Assembly: GCA_050304135.1 (NCBI GenBank)
Contig: JBNLDC010000067.1
Coordinates: forward strand, 1-64,000
Length of the DNA stretch: 64,000 nucleotides
Reading direction: 5' to 3'
Origin: JAFGNB01 sp050304135
GTDB lineage: Bacteria; Fibrobacterota; Chitinivibrionia; Chitinivibrionales; Chitinispirillaceae
In this document: positions 35,288 through 44,408 of the stretch, piece after piece
Layout of the letters: the number at the start of each line of letters is the position of its first letter
How positions within the stretch are numbered: position 1 is the first letter of the stretch
The notes under the pieces: generated by a model
Databases searched by the model: none
Seen by the model: the letters and a program-made list of their open reading frames with translations, nothing else
What the model was told of the DNA's origin: nothing
Translations under genes and position numbers: made by a program

Positions 35288-35761
35288 ATGAAAATCGGCA
35301 TTGTCATTTATTCACAGTCGGGTACCACGGCCAAAGTGGCGAGAATACTTGCAACAGCGCTGACCGGCAAAGGACACGACGTCGACACCACACTCCTGCG
35401 CACCATCGGCAAAGTCAAACCCCGTTCGACCGACTTCGAACTCCGCAATCCTCCTGCAATCGATGAATTCGATGCGATTGTCATCGCCGGCCCGGTCTGG
35501 GCATTTACCATCGACTCCGTTATCCTCAAGTACGTACGGGGACTTGGAAAACTGTCCGGCAAAAAAGCACTCTGTTACATTGTCAAAGGACTGCCGTTTT
35601 TCTGGACCGGAGGAGTACAGGCACGCAAGGCAATCGAAGCTGAACTTTCTCTTTCCGACGCGACACTGCTCCCCGGAACTATAATTCACCGGTGGAAAAC
35701 AGGCAGCGATAAAACCCTGCAGCCGTTCATCGAACAAATGGTTGCGTCTCTGGATTCCTGA
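35288..35761 (+). CDS. Flavodoxin-family protein
   Basis: This 157-residue FMN-binding protein has the phosphate loop IYSQSGTTAKVARIL at the N-terminus and AIVIAGPVWAFTIDSVI for the isoalloxazine region, with YIVKGLPFFWTGG later. Length fits short-chain flavodoxins or WrbA/YwqN-like reductases. GGAAAGGA precedes the ATG. It ends the M16 operon and converges with phoH, the stops lying 7 nt apart. The role of a flavodoxin beside exported peptidases is not evident. Confidence 0.85.
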   Translation: MKIGIVIYSQSGTTAKVARILATALTGKGHDVDTTLLRTIGKVKPRSTDFELRNPPAIDEFDAIVIAGPVWAFTIDSVILKYVRGLGKLSGKKALCYIVKGLPFFWTGGVQARKAIEAELSLSDATLLPGTIIHRWKTGSDKTLQPFIEQMVASLDS

Positions 35762-35768
35762 CCAATCC

Positions 35769-37085
35769 TTACAGCAGGTTCGCGGCCAATTCACTCAAAC
35801 GGGAGCGTTCTCCACGGGTGAAGGTAACATGCGCGGTGATATCCTGCTCCTTGAGCCGTTCCACGACATACGTCAGCCCATTGCTTGAAGAATCGATGTA
35901 CGGATTATCGATCTGGTAGGGATCTCCCGTCACGACTATTTTCGACCCGTCACCCGCCCGGGTAATGATCGTTTTAATCTCATGCGGGGTGAGGTTCTGT
36001 GCCTCGTCGATGATCAGGAACTGATTATGGATCGAACGGCCGCGGATGTAGGTAAGCGGTTCAATCACCAGAATACCCATTTCAACAAGTTCCCTGAAGC
36101 CCCGTATAGTCCGGTTCGAACGGTTTCCCAGGCGCATAAGGAGTTCAACATTGTCGGCGATCGGATACATCCAGGGAGTGAGTTTCTCTTCCACCGTTCC
36201 CGGCAGAAAACCGATATCCTTGCCGAGCGGCAGCGTCGGTCGTGACACCAACACCCTGGAGTAGATATTTTCGTCAACCGTTTTAAACAGGCTCGCCGCC
36301 ACCGCCAGCAGTGTTTTACCGGTTCCCGCCTTTCCCACCAGGGTCACGAGCTGGATATCGTCGTTCAGGAGCGCATCCATGGCGAACTGCTGTTCGGCAT
36401 TACGGGGAATAATTCGCCAGGTCCCCTGACGCTCCTCGGTAATCAGACGGACAACTTCGCGACGCTGCGGATCGAACCGGCCAAAAACCGGATTGCCGGG
36501 AGCGGCCGTCGTGACCATCGATACGTACTGATGCGGCTGCAGCTGCTCCCGCACCTGCACGTGCCCTTCGGTTCTGAATGTGGCCAGTTCCGCTTCGGTG
36601 CAGTCGAGTTCCCTGATACCTGAATAGAGTTCGTCAATCGCTACCGCATCCGATTCATAATCCTCCACCCGAAGCCCGAGGGCATCGGCCTTAATCCGGA
36701 GATTGATATTTTTACTGACGAAAATAGTCTGCACCGCAGGCTCACGCTCCCTGACCTCAAGCGCAATTGCAAGTATCATGTTATCGCGGTTGCGGATACG
36801 CAGTTCCTCGGGAAGCCGGCGCAGCATCGCGCCGGTGCTCATCTTGACAAAGAGCCGTCCACCTTCATCAATGGCAACACCCGATGCCAGTGAAGAACGC
36901 TGCCGCATCCGGTCGAGAATCCGTGAAACCTGACGGGCACTTCGGCCGATTTCGCTGACATCCTTCTTGAAATGATCCACATCCTCTATCACCGGTACCG
37001 GGATAATGACATTGTTTCTGCCGAAATTGAACATCGCCTGAGCATCATGCAACAGGACGGTGGTATCGAGTATATAGTTTTTCAC
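35769..37085 (-). CDS. PIN-PhoH ATPase (PhoH2 type)
   Basis: This 438-residue fusion of an N-terminal PIN nuclease domain (NYILDTTVLLHDAQAMF, with acidic residues D in DVDHF and DNMILAIALE) and a C-terminal PhoH ATPase (Walker A VGKAGTGKTLLAV, Walker B FLIIDEAQNLTPHE, VVTGDPYQID) is the PhoH2 layout, characterised elsewhere as an RNA helicase/ribonuclease. The GTG at 37085 is chosen because GGAAGGAAACTGATTAC precedes it and the protein then starts exactly at the PIN domain; an ATG at 37175 would add 30 unrelated residues. It is a single gene, preceded by a palindromic repeat. Confidence 0.9.
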   Translation of the reverse strand: MKNYILDTTVLLHDAQAMFNFGRNNVIIPVPVIEDVDHFKKDVSEIGRSARQVSRILDRMRQRSSLASGVAIDEGGRLFVKMSTGAMLRRLPEELRIRNRDNMILAIALEVREREPAVQTIFVSKNINLRIKADALGLRVEDYESDAVAIDELYSGIRELDCTEAELATFRTEGHVQVREQLQPHQYVSMVTTAAPGNPVFGRFDPQRREVVRLITEERQGTWRIIPRNAEQQFAMDALLNDDIQLVTLVGKAGTGKTLLAVAASLFKTVDENIYSRVLVSRPTLPLGKDIGFLPGTVEEKLTPWMYPIADNVELLMRLGNRSNRTIRGFRELVEMGILVIEPLTYIRGRSIHNQFLIIDEAQNLTPHEIKTIITRAGDGSKIVVTGDPYQIDNPYIDSSSNGLTYVVERLKEQDITAHVTFTRGERSRLSELAANLL

Positions 37086-37196
37086 GTAATCAGTTTCCTT
37101 CCGGCAGTGGCAACGCAGGATTTCCAGTGATAACGCACAGTCGTGCGATTCTACCAACCGATTTTCGATATTCATGAAAATAGTGTCTGGCGGAAT

Positions 37197-37225
37197 GTAG
37201 GGGCGGATTTCAAACCCGCCCGTAC
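37197..37225. repeat. Intergenic palindrome (GGGCGGATTTCAAACCCGCCC)
   Basis: GTAGGGGCGGATTT is followed by CAAACCCGCCCGTAC, a near-perfect palindrome of the same family as 27835-27869. It lies between the receiver gene and phoH. Confidence 0.7.
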
Positions 37226-37260
37226 TCCACCGTATAATTTATCGGGGTTGCAGGAGCAGG

Positions 37261-37638
37261 TCAATTATTCAGCAGTGTATCAATTTTCTCAACGAACAGA
37301 TCAATATCGAATGGTTTTTTTATAGTCATATCCGCGCCGAAATCCTCAGCAGTTGAAAATATGGACTCATAGTTGATCGCACCGGTCATCGCGGCGATTT
37401 TCACCTTCGGGTATCTGCTTTTTACGGCCCGTATAAAACCGATGCCCTCCCGATTCGGCATGAAAATATCGGTAACTATTCCATCAATACCGTCATCTTC
37501 CTCAAGAATAGCAAGTCCCAGATCACCGTCTCCGGCAGTGATGACAAGGTAACCACGTTCTTCAAGTACCGTGGATATCATCGACGCGTTCATCTGGTCA
37601 TCCTCGACGACCAGAACCTTCTTAGACGGTTTTTCCAT
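37261..37638 (-). CDS. Single-domain response regulator (CheY-like)
   Basis: This 125-residue stand-alone receiver domain has the acidic pocket D13-D14 (VVEDDQ), the phospho-acceptor Asp57 (IVTDIFMPN), Thr85 (AMTGA) and Lys107 (TIKKPF), all in place. With no output domain, it should act through protein contacts. It has no adjacent histidine kinase; the divergent neighbour is a PAS-sigma-54 regulator without a receiver, so a phosphorelay link is possible but unproven. A good sigma-70 promoter lies about 95 nt upstream. Confidence 0.93.
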   Translation of the reverse strand: MEKPSKKVLVVEDDQMNASMISTVLEERGYLVITAGDGDLGLAILEEDDGIDGIVTDIFMPNREGIGFIRAVKSRYPKVKIAAMTGAINYESIFSTAEDFGADMTIKKPFDIDLFVEKIDTLLNN

Positions 37639-37737
37639 GGGTATTTCCCAGCTAATTACTCTATTTACAGCAACTTATGAATTACATGCGGAAACCGATA
37701 GCATACGGAAAGATCTTCCGTTTGTACCAAGTATATT

Positions 37738-37766
37738 ATAATACTAATTCCTGTTCTACAAGTCAA
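37738..37766 (-). promoter_or_regulatory. Sigma-70 promoter of the receiver gene
   Basis: On the minus strand TTGACT (37766-37761) and TATTAT (37743-37738) are separated by 17 bp. The expected start of transcription lies near 37731, giving a leader of about 90 nt. A dyad, ACGGAA/TTCCGT (37705-37710/37716-37721), lies in that leader and could be an operator. Confidence 0.65.
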
Positions 37767-38004
37767 CCTCAACATGTTTTTTTTCTCTTCACTCTGAATC
37801 GGGAGCAATACTATTTCGTCAAATGGTGCATTAATTAAATTATACCAGTGCAAACATGAGATTCAGAAACACCGCTCGGACAGGCAGATTCCTCCGTCGG
37901 AACACGTCTGATCCCTCTACGAGAAAACACACGTCACCGGCGACTTCACTACTTGTCCACCCGACGAGAAAGAGCTGCCGCCCACTTTTTCCGGAGCCGG
38001 TTCA
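37767..38004. other. Gene-free part of divergent region
   Basis: Together with 37639-37737 this forms the 366-bp region between the receiver gene and the PAS-sigma-54 gene. No second promoter was resolved; a plus-strand frame at 37856-38074 overlaps the regulator start and has no ribosome site. Confidence 0.35.
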
Positions 38005-40629
38005 ATGCAGAAACCGAGTTATGAGGAAGTTCTTCGCGAGCTTGAGACAACAAAAGCGGAACTACGTGAGCTGAAAGCGAACACGGAGGAACTCAACCGT
38101 GTCAAGGAGCACCTCAGAGTCAGTGAAGAACGATACCGGACAGTTTTTGAGTATACCGGTACGGCAATGATCGTCATTGATGAGGAGATGATCATCACGA
38201 TGGCCAATCACAAGCTCGAGGAAATTACCGGATACGAGCACGAAGAAAGTTTCAAACGACGTAAATGGACCGAAGTGGTCGTTCCTGAAGACATCGGTCG
38301 CATGATGGAATATCATAAAAAACGGCGCACCGACCCCGCATCGGTACCCAATGAGTATGAGTTCCGTCTCAGTGATAAAAACGGCAACGTCCGTGATCTG
38401 CTCCTGACCGCAACGATGATTCCGGGAAGTGGTGACAGCCTTGTCTCCCTGGTTGATATCACACGGGTAAAAAAATCGGAACGGGCACTCAGAGAGAGCG
38501 AACGGCGGTATCGCGAGCTCTTTGAAAATGCGACGGATCTGGTGTTTACAATTGATCTCGAAGGCACTTTCACTTCCGCGAACCACTCCGCACTTTCCAC
38601 GTTCGGGTACAGTGAAGACGATATTCTCAAAACAAATATCCGTGATTTGATCGATCCGGAGTGGGTACAGTTCGGCATGGAGAAACTTGCCGGCAAACGA
38701 TCACTCGCCACCGCATCGGACCGGTATGAACTGCTCGCACGCACCAGCGACGGAAAACCGGTCTGGGTGGAACTCAGTACCCGTCTGATACGCGAAGCCG
38801 ACCGGTCAGTCGGTATACAGGGTATCGCCCGCGACATCACCGAGCGCAAGCACCACGAGAAGGAATTGCGGGAAAGCGAGCAGCGATTCAAGGAAACCGC
38901 GGACCTGCTGCCGGGTATTATCTGTGAAATCGATACTGACATGAAACTTACCTATGTCAATGAAATGGGGCTCACCTCGTTCGGATTCACCCAGGAAGAC
39001 TATACGCAGGGGGTATCGGTATGGAATCTCGTCCCCGAACATGATCATGAACGGTTCAAGCAGGACGTCTACAACGTCACCCACGGAGATTTCGGGAACC
39101 CGAAGCTCTACGAACTTCTCCGCAAGGACGGATCCCCCCTGCAGCTGATCATCAACAGCGCGCCGATTCTCCTGAACAATACCATTACCGGAATCCGCAG
39201 CTGTCTTATTGATATTTCAGACCGGATTCGTGCCGAAAAACGGCTGCGGGAAAGCGAGGAACGGTTCCGATCGATTTATACCGGTTCACCGATAGGTATT
39301 GCTCTGTACGATACTTCCGGAACGCTGCTGGATCATAACGGTTCCTTTGAACGTATGTTTAAAAGCACCGAACTGCCCGCACACCTGTTTTCCGTACCCG
39401 GGATTGATCCCGGAATCGAGAGCAAACTGCATCCGGGAACCCCGTTCAACACTGAAACCTCTCTACTCCCCACCGCAGAAGAAACTGGCGGGAAACGATG
39501 GTTCGAGTGGTACATCTCCTCTATCGGCACCACCTCGACTGAGGCATCAATGTACCTTGTGCAGGTTCAGGAGATTACCTCGCGTAAAGAGGCACAGGAA
39601 GCGCGTCTGCAGCAGGAACGGGAGGCAACAGCCCGGGCCGAGGCGATCGTGGCGGGGCTGCGGAAAGAGCTGCGGGAAAAAACCAGTTTTCACAATATCG
39701 TCAGCCGCAGCCCTGAGATGAAACAGATTTTCAACATTCTTCCCGAAGTGGCTCAGGCAGCGGCAACCACGCTGATAACGGGAGACAGCGGTACGGGAAA
39801 AGAACTCATCGCCCGATCCCTCCACGAGCTGAGCCCCCGGAAGAAAGCACCGTTTATTGCCATCAACTGCAGCGCACTTCCCGATTCGCTTTTAGAATCG
39901 GAACTCTTTGGGTACAAGGCGGGAGCTTTTACCGACGCGAAAAAAGACAAACCGGGACGCTTTGCCATTGCCGGAAAAGGTACTGTTTTTCTTGATGAAA
40001 TCGGAGACATTTCGATGGCCATGCAGGTAAAGCTGCTGCGTGTTCTGCAGGAGAAGGTATTCGAACCGCTCGGCTCAACCCAACCTGAGCCAACGAATGC
40101 ACGGGTGATCGTGGCAACGAATAAGAATATCGCCGAGCTGGTCGCACAAGGCACCTTCCGTGAGGATCTGTTCTACCGCATCAATGTGGTCAATATAAAG
40201 TTACCGCCACTTAAAAAACGCCGATGTGACATCCCGCTGTTATGTGACCATTTTATTGAGCTTTTCAACAACCGTTACGAAAAGTCGATCAAGGGTATTA
40301 CCGAAAGTGCCCTACAGCTGCTTCTGGCACATGACTTCCCGGGAAACATCCGTGAGCTGGAAAATATCATAGAACATGCCTTCATTTTCTGCAAAGATCC
40401 GGTTATCGATACGATACACCTCCCCGTCCCCTTCAGAGAACGCTGTAACACCCCCCAGGGAACAGCCTTTGCCGGGATCGAGTCGCTTGAAGAACTTGAG
40501 CACCTGTATATCAAATCGCTCCTCAACGAATGCGAAGGAAATAAAACCAAGGTGGCCCGACGACTTGGCATTCACAAAGCAACATTGTTCAGAAAACTCA
40601 AAGTGCTTGGTATCGAATCAGAAGATTGA
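38005..40629 (+). CDS. Multi-PAS sigma-54 transcriptional activator
   Basis: This 874-residue regulator has an N-terminal coiled coil (1-40) and four PAS units of about 120 residues (starting about 41, 165, 290, 415), each introduced by a RxSEERxR-type linker helix. A short coil (about 525-565) leads into a sigma-54 interaction AAA+ domain: Walker A GDSGTGKE, Walker B GTVFLDEIGDIS, arginine finger region FREDLFYRINV. A C-terminal Fis-type HTH closes it (EGNKTKVARRLGIHKATLFRKL). The loop that contacts sigma-54 reads GAFTDA (640-645) instead of GAFTGA. No receiver domain is present, so PAS ligand or redox sensing probably controls it. No DNA target could be assigned in this window. Confidence 0.93.
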   Translation: MQKPSYEEVLRELETTKAELRELKANTEELNRVKEHLRVSEERYRTVFEYTGTAMIVIDEEMIITMANHKLEEITGYEHEESFKRRKWTEVVVPEDIGRMMEYHKKRRTDPASVPNEYEFRLSDKNGNVRDLLLTATMIPGSGDSLVSLVDITRVKKSERALRESERRYRELFENATDLVFTIDLEGTFTSANHSALSTFGYSEDDILKTNIRDLIDPEWVQFGMEKLAGKRSLATASDRYELLARTSDGKPVWVELSTRLIREADRSVGIQGIARDITERKHHEKELRESEQRFKETADLLPGIICEIDTDMKLTYVNEMGLTSFGFTQEDYTQGVSVWNLVPEHDHERFKQDVYNVTHGDFGNPKLYELLRKDGSPLQLIINSAPILLNNTITGIRSCLIDISDRIRAEKRLRESEERFRSIYTGSPIGIALYDTSGTLLDHNGSFERMFKSTELPAHLFSVPGIDPGIESKLHPGTPFNTETSLLPTAEETGGKRWFEWYISSIGTTSTEASMYLVQVQEITSRKEAQEARLQQEREATARAEAIVAGLRKELREKTSFHNIVSRSPEMKQIFNILPEVAQAAATTLITGDSGTGKELIARSLHELSPRKKAPFIAINCSALPDSLLESELFGYKAGAFTDAKKDKPGRFAIAGKGTVFLDEIGDISMAMQVKLLRVLQEKVFEPLGSTQPEPTNARVIVATNKNIAELVAQGTFREDLFYRINVVNIKLPPLKKRRCDIPLLCDHFIELFNNRYEKSIKGITESALQLLLAHDFPGNIRELENIIEHAFIFCKDPVIDTIHLPVPFRERCNTPQGTAFAGIESLEELEHLYIKSLLNECEGNKTKVARRLGIHKATLFRKLKVLGIESED

Positions 40630-40747
40630 TCTAAGCGATTTTCGCGATCCCGACAGGCAACAAAGTATTTTCCTGGTTTCATCGCCGGGAAATTGAGACT
40701 GGTATACCGGCCATCCGACATCCGCTTCAGCATTGTAGCCGGGAAAA

Positions 40748-41905
40748 ATGAAAGGTAGAATGAAGGTACTCCGATTCTTTTTTCTGCTCTGGTTGAATGG
40801 TATTATTTTTATACTGTTCATTGCAGGTTATGTGTCATACGGTATTTTAAGGATCATTCGATTGATACAACGAAAAACGTGGCTTCTCGCAGTATTCCTG
40901 TCTGCCGGTATTCTTGTCGGAACAATGCTCCTTTCGGGAGCTTACCTTCTTTTACCGTATGGCTCGGTGCATACTCCGGTTGAGGTAATTATTGAACCCA
41001 ATATGCCACTTTATAAGATTGCGACGGTTCTGAAACAACGAAAAGTGATACGGTCTACCCGGGCACTGCGCGCATGGATGCGGTTAAAAAAAACCGAGCG
41101 ATCCATTCAGGCCGGGCTGGTAACCTTCCGCCGGGGAGACGGCGCCATCCAGGCAGGCGAAAAGCTTCTGCATGCCACTCCACTTGAAATCAGTGTCATG
41201 ATTCCGGAAGGACTGACGATAGAACAAACCGCCGGCCATATTCTCCGTACCCTGCCGATTGATACCACCCGTTTTATAGAACTCTGCTACGATACCACAT
41301 TCATCGCCACCTTGAACCTTGCGGTGTCGTCTCTGGAGGGGTACCTTTTTCCCGATACCTACCGGCTGCCCCGGGAGTATACCGAAAAAGATCTGATAAC
41401 GAGAATGGTTGCCAACCATAAGGGCACATGGAAATCGATTGAAATCGCTCCGGAAATAGCCGAAAAATATTCTCACCACCAGTTGGTGACGCTGGCATCC
41501 ATTGTTGAACGCGAAGCGACGCTGTTTTCCGAACAACCACGTATCAGCGGTGTTTTTCACAACCGGTTACGGCTGGGGTACCCCCTCGGTGCCGACCCGA
41601 CCGTCAGATTCGCCCTTAAAAAATTCGGAGGACCACTGCGGGTTTCGGAACTCAACTCCAGTTCACCTTACAACACCCGCCGGTTTTCCGGTCTTCCACC
41701 GGGTCCGATCTGCTCTCCCGGCAGAGGTGCGCTCGCTGCAGCGGCGAAACCGCTTCAAACAAAGGAACTCTTCTTTGTGGCAAAATGGGACGGCACCGGT
41801 GCACATGATTTTTCGGTGACCAATGCCGAACACGACCGGAAAAAACTCGAAATACGCAAACGTAACAAGCGTCGTCTGCAACGAAAGGCATCACGTGAAA
41901 AGTAG
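40748..41905 (+). CDS. mltG: Endolytic murein transglycosylase MltG (YceG)
   Basis: This 385-residue enzyme cleaves nascent peptidoglycan strands inside the chain and is anchored in the inner membrane. The catalytic Glu254 lies in LASIVEREATLFSE, and downstream are VFHNRLRLGYPLGADPTV, SPYNTRRFSGLPPGPI and FFVAKWDGTGAHDFS, all family hallmarks. It has two hydrophobic N-terminal segments (about 6-35 and 44-68) instead of the usual one. A LysM-like region (VEVIIEPNMPLYKIATVLKQ) follows. ATGs at 40748 and 40760 are both possible starts. It heads a four-gene operon with an outer-membrane-type protein, a thioredoxin and a U32 protein. Confidence 0.93.
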   Translation: MKGRMKVLRFFFLLWLNGIIFILFIAGYVSYGILRIIRLIQRKTWLLAVFLSAGILVGTMLLSGAYLLLPYGSVHTPVEVIIEPNMPLYKIATVLKQRKVIRSTRALRAWMRLKKTERSIQAGLVTFRRGDGAIQAGEKLLHATPLEISVMIPEGLTIEQTAGHILRTLPIDTTRFIELCYDTTFIATLNLAVSSLEGYLFPDTYRLPREYTEKDLITRMVANHKGTWKSIEIAPEIAEKYSHHQLVTLASIVEREATLFSEQPRISGVFHNRLRLGYPLGADPTVRFALKKFGGPLRVSELNSSSPYNTRRFSGLPPGPICSPGRGALAAAAKPLQTKELFFVAKWDGTGAHDFSVTNAEHDRKKLEIRKRNKRRLQRKASREK

Positions 41906-42731
41906 CTACCGGCATTTGAAATACATTTCAATGATAGTGTGTCTGCTGTGTGGCTTTTCAGGAACCCTCCGGGCCGAAATGATCCAACCGCGAAAACTGG
42001 TTGATGCCCATACCGCCGGTATACTCGGAAAAGGACAGTACGATATTGAATGCCGGTTTTACGCCGCCGGAGACACCACTCTTGGAGCCGGTGTCACGTT
42101 CGGATTCGATATCGGTGTCACCAACCGGCTCACGCTCGGTCTGAGTTACGGCGGTGAGGGGCTCGTGGGTAGAGGCAACCGTATCCGCCCGCATGCGCTT
42201 CCCGGCTGGCTTGTCAAGTACCGCCTGATCGAGGAGCAGGTTCATTTCCCTGGCCTCGCTATCGGCTACGACCATCAGGGACGTGGCGGACTCACCGATA
42301 CCGCGCGGTTTGACTACAAAGGATACATTTTCAAATCGCCCGGATTTTTTGTTGCTCTCAGCAAGAACTATCTGCTTTTCGGCGCCCTGCAGCTCGGACT
42401 GCACGGAATGTGCAACTATTCGATGGAGGAAGTTGACAAAGTCAAGTGGCCCAACCTCATCGCCGGAATCGATTTCGGGATTAACGAGGAACTTTCACTG
42501 GTATTTGAATACGATTTTGCCTTCAACAATCTGGATGCGCACCCCGACAAACCTCCGCTCTATGCGCGTCCGTCGGACGGATACCTTAATGCGGGTATCC
42601 GCTGGGCGTTTTCTTCAAACTTTTACATTGAACTTGATTTCCGGGATCTTCTTGAGCGTCGTACCACGGTCGACGGCAGAAGAATCGGATGGAACCGCGA
42701 GATCAAACTCGCCTATTTCGCCCAGTTTTAA
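41895..42731 (+). CDS. Putative outer-membrane beta-barrel protein
   Basis: This 279-residue exported protein has a signal peptide (ISMIVCLLCGFSGTLRA) when started at the GTG at 41895, which follows AAAGG and overlaps the end of mltG by 11 nt; an ATG at 41823 would lie fully inside mltG. The mature part is a series of alternating amphipathic strands (QYDIECRFYAAGD, GVTFGFDIGVTNRLTLGLSYGG, GFFVALSKNYLLFGALQLGLHG, FYIELDFRDL) ending in Phe (LAYFAQF), as in outer-membrane barrels. It resembles YjbH/transporter-like barrels, but I cannot name the family. Its function is unknown; translational coupling suggests an envelope role with MltG. Confidence 0.72.
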   Translation: MKSSYRHLKYISMIVCLLCGFSGTLRAEMIQPRKLVDAHTAGILGKGQYDIECRFYAAGDTTLGAGVTFGFDIGVTNRLTLGLSYGGEGLVGRGNRIRPHALPGWLVKYRLIEEQVHFPGLAIGYDHQGRGGLTDTARFDYKGYIFKSPGFFVALSKNYLLFGALQLGLHGMCNYSMEEVDKVKWPNLIAGIDFGINEELSLVFEYDFAFNNLDAHPDKPPLYARPSDGYLNAGIRWAFSSNFYIELDFRDLLERRTTVDGRRIGWNREIKLAYFAQF

Positions 42732-42744
42732 AGAGGTATCCTGA

Positions 42745-43173
42745 ATGAACATTCTGTTGAATATTGTTTTGCTGCTCTGCCTGCCGGCAACCGTACTGTC
42801 GGCAGTGGAGCAACCGCCGACAGCACCAACCGACTCCTCACAACTGATTGCCGACCGCATTGTCCAGTCACCCCAACCGGTACTTGTTGACTTCTGGGCT
42901 ACCTGGTGCGGCCCCTGCCGCATGCTCAACCCGATCATCGCCGACCTGGAGAAGGAGTACCACCGCAAGGTGCTCTTTATAAAGGTGAATGTTGATATTC
43001 ACCGCGCGCTCAGTGCCTACTTCGGCGTCAGGTCAATCCCGGCGGTATTCATCATTAAAAACAAGAACGTGGTCGCCGCACTACAGGGTGTGCAACCGAA
43101 AGACCGGTATGCCGAAGAGCTGGACAAGGTACTCACCTCTCCGCCACCGGAATCCTCCCAAGAAGCACCGTGA
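42745..43173 (+). CDS. Exported thioredoxin
   Basis: This 142-residue thioredoxin-fold protein has a signal peptide (LNIVLLLCLPATVLSA) and the redox site WCGPC (C55, C58) in VDFWATWCGPCRMLNP, cis-Pro in SIPAVFI and KVNVDIH. Except for the export signal it is a classical thioredoxin, so it should work as a periplasmic disulfide oxidoreductase. AAGAGGT precedes the ATG. It overlaps the following U32 gene by four bases. Confidence 0.93.
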   Translation: MNILLNIVLLLCLPATVLSAVEQPPTAPTDSSQLIADRIVQSPQPVLVDFWATWCGPCRMLNPIIADLEKEYHRKVLFIKVNVDIHRALSAYFGVRSIPAVFIIKNKNVVAALQGVQPKDRYAEELDKVLTSPPPESSQEAP

Positions 43174-44408
43174 AAATACCGCAACTGCTTGCCCCCGCAG
43201 GAGATTTCGCCTCGGTAGAAGCTGCCCTGGACCACGGCGCCGATGCAGTGTATGTTGGCATCGGACCATTCAATCTCCGGGCGCATGCACCGAATTTTAC
43301 CGTCAGCGACCTGCCTGAGCTTCTGGAACTTGTTCACTCCCGAAACCGGCAGATCTATTTTGCACTCAACATAATGCCTGACCCGCGACAAACCGATGCG
43401 ATTGAATCCCTTCTCCGGCAACTGAGAAACGATACCCTTCTTCCCAGTGCCTTCATCGTAAGTGATCCGGGCGTCATCCATCTCTGCAGAGAGGTTCTTC
43501 CCGATACCCCACTGCACCTGAGTACCCAGACCGGCACTTTCAACCAACGTTCTCTGCGTTTCTGGCAGGAACAGGGTATCAAACGGGCGGTACTCCCCCG
43601 CGAACTCTCTTTGCAACAGATTTCGGAACTGGCTGGAGCTGAAGTTATCGAGACGGAAATTTTCATCCATGGTGCCATGTGTGTTTCAGTGTCAGGACGG
43701 TGCCTCATGGGGGCATACTTTTCCGGACGTCACCCGAACCGGGGAGATTGTCCGCAACCATGCCGCTGGAAATACCGGATTTCACCGCTTGCCGCGGAGA
43801 CCGGCACAGCAATTCAGCAACCGTGGCTCGATACCGAAGAGGACGAGAACGGCACCTATCTGCTCAATGCGAAGGACCTCCGTACCATCGAACTGCTGCC
43901 GGATCTTGTTCGAACCGGCGTAAACGCCCTTAAAATAGAGGGGCGAAATAAAAGCGCTCACTATATCGCAGCAGTTGTTAAAACCTACCGTGCGGCATTG
44001 GACCTCTACCACAGCCGGCCAGAGGAATACCGGGTTGCCGATGAGTGGCGATCGCTGTTAGACTCTATCGATCACCGGCCGTATACGACCGGATTTTACG
44101 GTGGTGAGCTGCGGATGCAGGAGGTGTTCACCTCAAAAGCTTCCGCTACCAGCCGGATAGTTGGAGTAGTCAAAGGACATCTGTCGGGAGGAGAACCGGT
44201 TATCGATGTAAAAAACGGCTTCTCTCCCACCGAAACTCTCGAGGTACTTCCGGTCAACCAGAATCGTCACTTTTTTTCCATAACCCCGGAGCGCTGCACC
44301 GACCTGAGTGGCAATGAACTGAAGCGTATTCCGTCCAACCGGTGTATCGTACTCTTGGGGACTCCCAAACTTCAGACCGGAGACATGCTTCGGATTGTCT
44401 GCCGATAG
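43170..44408 (+). CDS. U32 family protein (YegQ/RlhA-like)
   Basis: This 412-residue U32 protein has an N-terminal TIM-barrel (PQLLAPAGDFASVEAAL, DAVYVGIGPFNLRA) and the family signature EIFIHGAMCVSVSGRC (C171, C178), then NRGDCPQPCRW (C194, C198), four Cys expected to bind an iron-sulfur cluster. E. coli relatives (RlhA, TrhP/YegQ) hydroxylate rRNA or tRNA in a prephenate-dependent way, so an RNA-modification role is more likely than proteolysis. The start is a GTG overlapping the thioredoxin stop. It is the last gene of the mltG operon. Confidence 0.9.
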   Translation: MKIPQLLAPAGDFASVEAALDHGADAVYVGIGPFNLRAHAPNFTVSDLPELLELVHSRNRQIYFALNIMPDPRQTDAIESLLRQLRNDTLLPSAFIVSDPGVIHLCREVLPDTPLHLSTQTGTFNQRSLRFWQEQGIKRAVLPRELSLQQISELAGAEVIETEIFIHGAMCVSVSGRCLMGAYFSGRHPNRGDCPQPCRWKYRISPLAAETGTAIQQPWLDTEEDENGTYLLNAKDLRTIELLPDLVRTGVNALKIEGRNKSAHYIAAVVKTYRAALDLYHSRPEEYRVADEWRSLLDSIDHRPYTTGFYGGELRMQEVFTSKASATSRIVGVVKGHLSGGEPVIDVKNGFSPTETLEVLPVNQNRHFFSITPERCTDLSGNELKRIPSNRCIVLLGTPKLQTGDMLRIVCR

